Shown: piece after piece, positions 59,949 through 64,000 of the stretch
Layout: each line of letters opens with the position of its first letter
Position numbering within the stretch: position 1 is the first letter of the stretch
Origin: DDH964 sp963806685
GTDB taxonomy: Bacteria; Desulfobacterota; Desulfuromonadia; Desulfuromonadales; DDH964
Assembly (NCBI GenBank): GCA_963806685.1
Contig: CAWDZB010000008.1
Coordinates: forward strand, 1 to 64,000
Length of the DNA: 64,000 nucleotides
Reading direction: 5' to 3'
The notes under the pieces: model-generated
The model's input: only the letters and a program-made list of their open reading frames with translations
What the model was told of the DNA's origin: nothing
Databases searched by the model: none
Program-made: the position numbers and the translations under genes

Positions 59949-61685
59949 ATGGCCGCTTCCCTTGTCCCCATCCTCCAGGCCTTGGCCTGCCTCTTCCTTG
60001 GCGCCCTGATCGGCGGGAGGCTGGCTTCCCTGTGCCATGTGCCGCGGGTGACCGGCTATCTGCTCGTTGGCCTGGCGCTGGGCCCGTCCTTCGCTCGCCT
60101 GGTCGGTTTCCCACCGCCGATCAGCAGTCTCGCCCTGCGGGAGCTGCGCCCCTTGGCCGACATCGGCCTCGCCCTGATCCTGATGAATATCGGGGGCCTG
60201 TTCCAGCTGGAACAATTGCGCCGCTGGCGGCACCGGATCCTGGTCTTTTCCGCCAGCGAAATCGCCCTCACTTTCCTGCTCGTCGCCGCTACGACCCTAA
60301 CCGCCAACCTGTTTTGGCTGCACCGGACCCTCCCCGGCCTGGACGTCTGGTCGACTTCGCTGACCTTTGCCCTGCTCCTGGGCATCATCGCCGTTGCCAC
60401 CGCGCCGGCAGCCACCCTGATGGTGATCCGGGAATACGAGGCGGACGGTCCGGTCACCGGTACCGTGCTGACCCTGGTCGGCTTCAACAACCTGGTTTCG
60501 GTCCTCGGTTTCGCCATTCTCACCCATCTGCTGATTCGTCCCGAGGAACCACTCGCGCTTCTCGCCGCTCGGATGGTCGGCCCGATTGTCATCGGCGGGG
60601 GGATCGGTTTTCTGCTCTCGATCTGGGCCCAGCGCCTGGAACTGCCCAGCGAGCAGAAGGTCCTGCTTCTCGGCGGGGTCATTGCCAGCTCGGCCCTCTG
60701 CCATCGGCTCGGCATCGACCCGCTGCTGGCCAGCCTCGCGCTCGGCATCACCCTCGCCAATAGCTCCCCCCGCTGGCATCAGCTCCTCGAAGGCCTGCGA
60801 CAGGTTGACTACCTGCTGTACATCGCCTTTTTCGTCCTCGCCGGCGCCAACCTGCATATCGAAAGCCTGCCCCATATCGGCCTGCTCGGCGTCGTTTACG
60901 TCCTCGCCCGCACTCTCGGCAAGTGGCTCGGCGCGGTGATCGGCGCCCGCCTCGGCGCCTTCGGCCGCCGGGCGCAGAGTTATGTCGGCATCACCCTGCT
61001 GGCCCAGGCCGGGGTGGCCATCGGCCTGGCCGGTTCCCTGGTGCGGGTCTGGCCGGAAGGGGGCCACCTGATCGAAACCATCGTCCTCGGCTCGGTGGTG
61101 ATCTTCGAACTGGTCGGCCCGCTGGCGGTGCGCCATGGCCTGGTCCGCGCCGGCGAGGTGCCGATCCTCTCCTTGCTGCAGAAACGAGCTCCACAGGGTG
61201 CCCTCGAAGGTCTGCACTCGGTCGCCCAGCACTTTCGCTCCTCGCTCGGGTTGCCGGCAGGCCATCAGCTGCGCGATCCGGGGGATATCCTGGTGCGCCA
61301 CGTCATGCGTCAGAACGTCGAAACGGTACGCAACGCCACCGCCTTCAACGAACTGCTGCGCTTCATCGCCCACAGTCGCTACGACCGTTTTCCGGTGGTC
61401 GACGCCGAGGGGCACTTCCTCGGCATGATCAACTACACCGAAATCCGCAACCTCCTCTTCGAGCCGGCGCTGGTGCCGCTGGTCGTCGCCGGCGACCTGC
61501 TCGCCGCCAATCCCCACGCCATCCCCCCCGACATGGCGCTGCGCGAGGCCCTCAAGATCCTGCAACAGCAGCGGGACATCAGCTATTTCCCGGTGATCGA
61601 CCCCCACGAACCGCAGCGCCTGCTCGGCATCCTCAGCCAGAACGACCTGCTTGCCGCCTTCCGCCGTCTCGGCGGAGAATCCTGA
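59949..61685 (+). CDS. CPA2-type cation/H+ antiporter with two CBS domains (Kef-like)
   Basis: 578 residues. About twelve membrane helices (LFLGALIGGRLASLCHVPRV, GYLLVGLALGPSFARLVGFP, GIIAVATAPAATLMVIREYE with the transport motif) in residues 1-395. The C-terminal CBS pair follows (ILVRHVMRQNVETVRNATAF, DRFPVVDAEGHFLGMINYTE, ISYFPVIDPHEPQRLLGILS). CBS domains likely sense adenine nucleotides. It would exchange Na+ or K+ for H+. Ends before a minus-strand terminator shared by the convergent tol-pal genes. Confidence 0.88.
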   Translation: MAASLVPILQALACLFLGALIGGRLASLCHVPRVTGYLLVGLALGPSFARLVGFPPPISSLALRELRPLADIGLALILMNIGGLFQLEQLRRWRHRILVFSASEIALTFLLVAATTLTANLFWLHRTLPGLDVWSTSLTFALLLGIIAVATAPAATLMVIREYEADGPVTGTVLTLVGFNNLVSVLGFAILTHLLIRPEEPLALLAARMVGPIVIGGGIGFLLSIWAQRLELPSEQKVLLLGGVIASSALCHRLGIDPLLASLALGITLANSSPRWHQLLEGLRQVDYLLYIAFFVLAGANLHIESLPHIGLLGVVYVLARTLGKWLGAVIGARLGAFGRRAQSYVGITLLAQAGVAIGLAGSLVRVWPEGGHLIETIVLGSVVIFELVGPLAVRHGLVRAGEVPILSLLQKRAPQGALEGLHSVAQHFRSSLGLPAGHQLRDPGDILVRHVMRQNVETVRNATAFNELLRFIAHSRYDRFPVVDAEGHFLGMINYTEIRNLLFEPALVPLVVAGDLLAANPHAIPPDMALREALKILQQQRDISYFPVIDPHEPQRLLGILSQNDLLAAFRRLGGES

Positions 61686-61698
61686 AGGGCACGAAAAA

Positions 61699-61720
61699 GG
61701 GGCGGCCCGGCGGCCGCCCC
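61699..61720 (-). terminator. Intrinsic terminator of the tolB-pal-cpoB unit
   Basis: GGGGCGGCC / GGCCGCCCC stem followed on the minus strand by TTTTTCGTG; 28 bases after the cpoB stop and 14 after the antiporter stop on the other strand. Confidence 0.8.
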
Positions 61721-61747
61721 TGGAAGTTTCCTGCAACGGGGTTGGAA

Positions 61748-62545
61748 TTATTTTGCCGGCCATTGGGCGAGCCGGTCCCTCGCCTTGCCAGCCTCCTCGC
61801 TTTTCGGGTAGTTGTCGATCACCTTCTGCAGAATGATCCGCGCGTTCTTGAGATCGCCCATGGCATGGAATGCCAGTCCCTGCTTGAGGAGCGCCGCCGG
61901 GGCCTTGGCATGAGTGGGGTTTTTCTGGATCACGTCCTGGAACTGGAGGATGGCGTTCTCATATTGCTTTTCGCCGTAAAACGCCTCCCCGATCCAATAC
62001 TGGGCATTGACCGCCAGTTCGTGCTGCGGATAGCGCTTCAAAAACTCCCGCAATACCTCCTGGCCCTTGGCATAGTCCCCCTGCTTCTGGATCAGGTCCA
62101 GTCCCTTCTGGTAGAGTGCCTCCGGCGAATCGGCAACGGTCGGAGCCGGGGCCGGAGCGGGTGGCGGAGCCGCCGCCAGCTTGGCGACCTTTGCCTCGAG
62201 AGCCGACACCTTCAGGTCGAGCTCGTTGCGAACCACCTTCAGTTCCTCACCCAGGGCCTGATTCTGGTGAGTGAGATCCTCCAGGCGGCCGTTGGACCCC
62301 TGGAAATCAACCCGCAGGGCATCGAGCGCGGCCTGCAGGTCGGCCTGCTGCTTCGCCATGCCGTTCAGTCGTCCCTCGAGTCCCTGGTCCTGCTGCCGGG
62401 CGGCCGCCGCCCGCTCCAGATTGGCCAGCCGGCGCTTCATTTCCTCGAGGTCCTGCTCGTTACGCTGCTGCTGGGGAAGGGGCATGCAGCCGCTCAAAAG
62501 TACCAGGAGCAGCAATACGGACCACAACTGCCGACGTGCCTTCAT
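61748..62545 (-). CDS. cpoB: Cell division coordinator CpoB / Tol-Pal system YbgF-like lipoprotein
   Basis: 265 residues: lipoprotein signal (LLLLVLLSGC), coiled coil at about 30-120 (LEEMKRRLANLERAAAARQQ), a Pro/Ala linker (AAPPPAPAPAP) and C-terminal TPR repeats (ALYQKGLDLIQKQGDYAKGQ, YWIGEAFYGEKQYENAILQF). Typical CpoB/YbgF architecture in the order tolB-pal-cpoB. It links septal wall synthesis and Tol-driven outer-membrane constriction. A lipobox is unusual for E. coli CpoB but common in delta-proteobacteria. Confidence 0.9.
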   Translation of the reverse strand: MKARRQLWSVLLLLVLLSGCMPLPQQQRNEQDLEEMKRRLANLERAAAARQQDQGLEGRLNGMAKQQADLQAALDALRVDFQGSNGRLEDLTHQNQALGEELKVVRNELDLKVSALEAKVAKLAAAPPPAPAPAPTVADSPEALYQKGLDLIQKQGDYAKGQEVLREFLKRYPQHELAVNAQYWIGEAFYGEKQYENAILQFQDVIQKNPTHAKAPAALLKQGLAFHAMGDLKNARIILQKVIDNYPKSEEAGKARDRLAQWPAK

Positions 62546-62570
62546 CTCTTGCCTCTCCCGAAAACAGAGC

Positions 62571-62590
62571 CGCGCCTGCCGGCGCGGCCC
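62571..62590 (-). terminator. Hairpin between pal and cpoB
   Basis: GCCGCGCC-TGCC-GGCGCGGC stem, followed on the minus strand by TCTGTTTT. Likely a partial attenuator within the operon. Confidence 0.4.
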
Positions 62591-62608
62591 TCGAAAAAAT
62601 GGATGCGA

Positions 62609-63169
62609 TTAACGGACGACCTTGAACTCGTCACGCCGGTTCTTGGTCCAGGCCTCTTCGGTGTGCCCCGGGTCGAGGGGCATCTCCTCGCCGTAGGAGA
62701 TGGTCGACAGGCGGTCCTTGGCGACGCCGAGGGAGACCAGGTAGTTCAATGCCGCCTGCGCCCGGCGCTCGCCGAGGGCGAGGTTGTATTCGTCGGAGCC
62801 CCGCTCGTCACAGTACCCCTCGATGCGCACCTGGATATTCGGGTTCGCCTGCATGTAGGCGGCATTGGCCGCCAGGGTGGCGGTAGCCTGGGGGGTCAGG
62901 GTGTACTGGTCGAAATCGAAGGTGATCCGCTCGAGGCCGGTGACCGCGGCAGTCTCGATCTGGCCTTGTTCGTTGCCCATCGCCGGCTCGCTGACCGCCT
63001 GCTCACTGATGCCGCTGACCTCCTGGCTGGGCATCTGGGTGGTCGCCGGCGCCGCGCCCATCTCGGTGGGTGCCATCCCTTCCGTAGCGGGCTTCTTGGC
63101 GCAACCGGCAGCCAGCAGCAGGACCACTGCCAGGATCATCAACAGGTTCATCGCAGAGTACTTTTTCAT
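62609..63169 (-). CDS. pal: Peptidoglycan-associated lipoprotein Pal
   Basis: 186 residues from ATG 63169 (GGGAG upstream; a GTG three codons earlier is less likely). Lipobox LLLAAGC, a low-complexity Met/Ala/Pro linker, and an OmpA C-terminal domain with ITFDFDQYTLTPQATATLAA, IRIEGYCDERGSDEYNLALG-type (VRIEGYCDERGSDEYN) and GERRAQAALNYLVSLGV for peptidoglycan binding. It anchors the outer membrane to the wall with TolB. Confidence 0.94.
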   Translation of the reverse strand: MKKYSAMNLLMILAVVLLLAAGCAKKPATEGMAPTEMGAAPATTQMPSQEVSGISEQAVSEPAMGNEQGQIETAAVTGLERITFDFDQYTLTPQATATLAANAAYMQANPNIQVRIEGYCDERGSDEYNLALGERRAQAALNYLVSLGVAKDRLSTISYGEEMPLDPGHTEEAWTKNRRDEFKVVR

Positions 63170-63301
63170 CGCTCCCACTCCTTTTGCATTTGACAGGGTT
63201 GATTAATTTTTCCGCTTATGGGTCGTCAATGACGACCGCGGTAGCTCGAATACAGATTTGCGATTATACAGGAACGACAGGCAAACTCAACAGCCTTGCC
63301 C

Positions 63302-64000
63302 TCACCAGCGGGGGGACCAGGCCGGGTGGCTGCTCTCCCCCCCGGGGGGAGAAATGCGCCGGTTGCCGGTGCCGTCGGCGCGCATGACGTAAATCGCCTT
63401 CTGCCCTTCCTGATTGGAGGAGTAGACCAGAAACCGGCCGTCGGGACTCCAGCGGGGGTGTTCCTTGTTCCCCGGACCGAAGGTCAGGCGCCGTTCGCCG
63501 CTGCCGTCGGCGTGGATGGTATAGATATCAAACACCCCCTTTTCCATGCGGCTGAAGGCGATCAGGTCCCCCTTGGGGTTCCAGGCCGGGGTGGCATTGT
63601 ATTTCCCGTCCCGCGTCAGCCGGCGGACCGGTCCACCGTCGGCCTCGCCGATGAAGACCTGGGGATTCCCCTGGCGGTCGGAGACGAAGGCAAGCTCGCG
63701 GCCGTCGGGGCTCCAGGAGGGATCGACATCGATGCCCCAGCTCTGGGTCAGGCGCTTTTCGATCTTCCCGTTAAGATCGATCTGGTAGAGTTCGGAATTG
63801 CCGTCCCGGGTCATGGTCAGGGCAATGGCCTTGCCGTCGCGCCGGTAGCGCGCCGAGGCGTTCAGTCCGGGACGGGAGGAGATCCGGGCCTCCTGGCCGG
63901 AATAGATCTCCTTGCGGTAGAGATCGGGGTTGCCGCGCCGGTAGGAGGTGAAGATCAGCTCCTTGCCCGACGGCGAAAAATCGGGGTTGAGGATAATCGA
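63302..64000 (-). CDS. tolB: Tol-Pal system protein TolB, C-terminal part
   Basis: The last 232 or so residues of TolB; the frame is open at the right edge of the window. Beta-propeller repeats with the SPDG signature are evident: PDFSPSGKELIFTSYRRGNP, PSWSPDGRELAFVSDRQGNP, PAWNPKGDLIAFSRMEKGV, PRWSPDGRFLVYSSNQEGQ. The periplasmic propeller binds Pal and the Tol membrane complex. It precedes pal by 132 bases. Confidence 0.92.
   Translation of the reverse strand, partial: SIILNPDFSPSGKELIFTSYRRGNPDLYRKEIYSGQEARISSRPGLNASARYRRDGKAIALTMTRDGNSELYQIDLNGKIEKRLTQSWGIDVDPSWSPDGRELAFVSDRQGNPQVFIGEADGGPVRRLTRDGKYNATPAWNPKGDLIAFSRMEKGVFDIYTIHADGSGERRLTFGPGNKEHPRWSPDGRFLVYSSNQEGQKAIYVMRADGTGNRRISPPGGESSHPAWSPRW

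Overview
The window looks like a high-GC (about 60-65%) anaerobic Gram-negative bacterium of the Desulfuromonadales/Geobacter kind. The reasons are the outer-membrane porins and TonB receptor, Tol-Pal genes, an Rnf complex, a tungsten aldehyde:ferredoxin oxidoreductase (AOR), a tungstate transporter, many sigma-54 promoters with an NtrC-type regulator, and a mycofactocin cluster of the type known outside Actinobacteria. This is inferred from gene content only; there is no rRNA or tRNA in the window.

Layout. 0.0-7.9 kb (minus): tupABC tungstate importer, moeA, a TonB receptor and an ECF transporter in one apparent operon, carrying several single-base frameshifts. 8.2-13.7 kb (minus): porin, moaE, an E1-like MoeB/ThiF protein, moaD, an AOR-associated protein and aor, with two Moco/Tuco-type RNA leaders. 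14.3-15.4 kb (plus): a molybdenum/tungsten storage protein homologue and a small protein. 15.7-25.9 kb (minus): a mycofactocin operon, mftA-mftB-mftC-OYE-etfA-fixC-fixX-etfB-mftF, followed by a small protein and a second radical SAM gene. 26.2-33.6 kb: NUDIX gene (plus), then on minus a PAS kinase, a thiol peroxidase, a CoxE/MoxR pair and an NDMA-methanol-dehydrogenase-like Fe-alcohol dehydrogenase. 34.0-40.8 kb (minus): a second Fe-ADH co-transcribed with a kinase/NtrC regulator, moaA, a MOSC protein and a ribbon-helix-helix protein, then a radical SAM/SPASM gene. 41.6-44.9 kb (plus): DUF4242, AmiS/UreI channel, porin, IclR regulator. 45.3-46.7 kb (minus): nhaD. 47.6-54.1 kb (plus): radical SAM/SPASM gene plus rnfABCDGE. 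54.4-61.7 kb (plus): GldA/FG-like ABC system, a lipoprotein, a Kef-like antiporter. 61.7-64 kb (minus): cpoB, pal, partial tolB.

How the parts fit. I read the core as an anaerobic alcohol-oxidation module. Fe-alcohol dehydrogenases would use the peptide-derived cofactor mycofactocin. The reduced cofactor would be reoxidised through the OYE-type flavoprotein and an ETF/ETF-quinone-oxidoreductase set into the quinone pool. The aldehyde would be oxidised by the tungsten AOR to give reduced ferredoxin for Rnf. Tungstate uptake, storage, cofactor synthesis and cofactor-sensing RNA leaders sit alongside. Sigma-54 (-24/-12) promoters precede aor, mftA, both ADH genes, the DUF4242 unit and the radical SAM-rnf unit. 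The same 17-bp imperfect palindrome, consensus near TGGGGAnTTTnnCYACA and often in pairs 18 bp apart, lies upstream of these units, which suggests one regulon. The NtrC-type regulator encoded with the second ADH is the natural candidate activator. This linkage is inference from sequence and layout; the motifs and gene families are seen directly.

Caveat: at least eight one-base indels break otherwise good genes. Several are in short homopolymers, so some may be sequencing errors; six of the eight fall in the first 7 kb.
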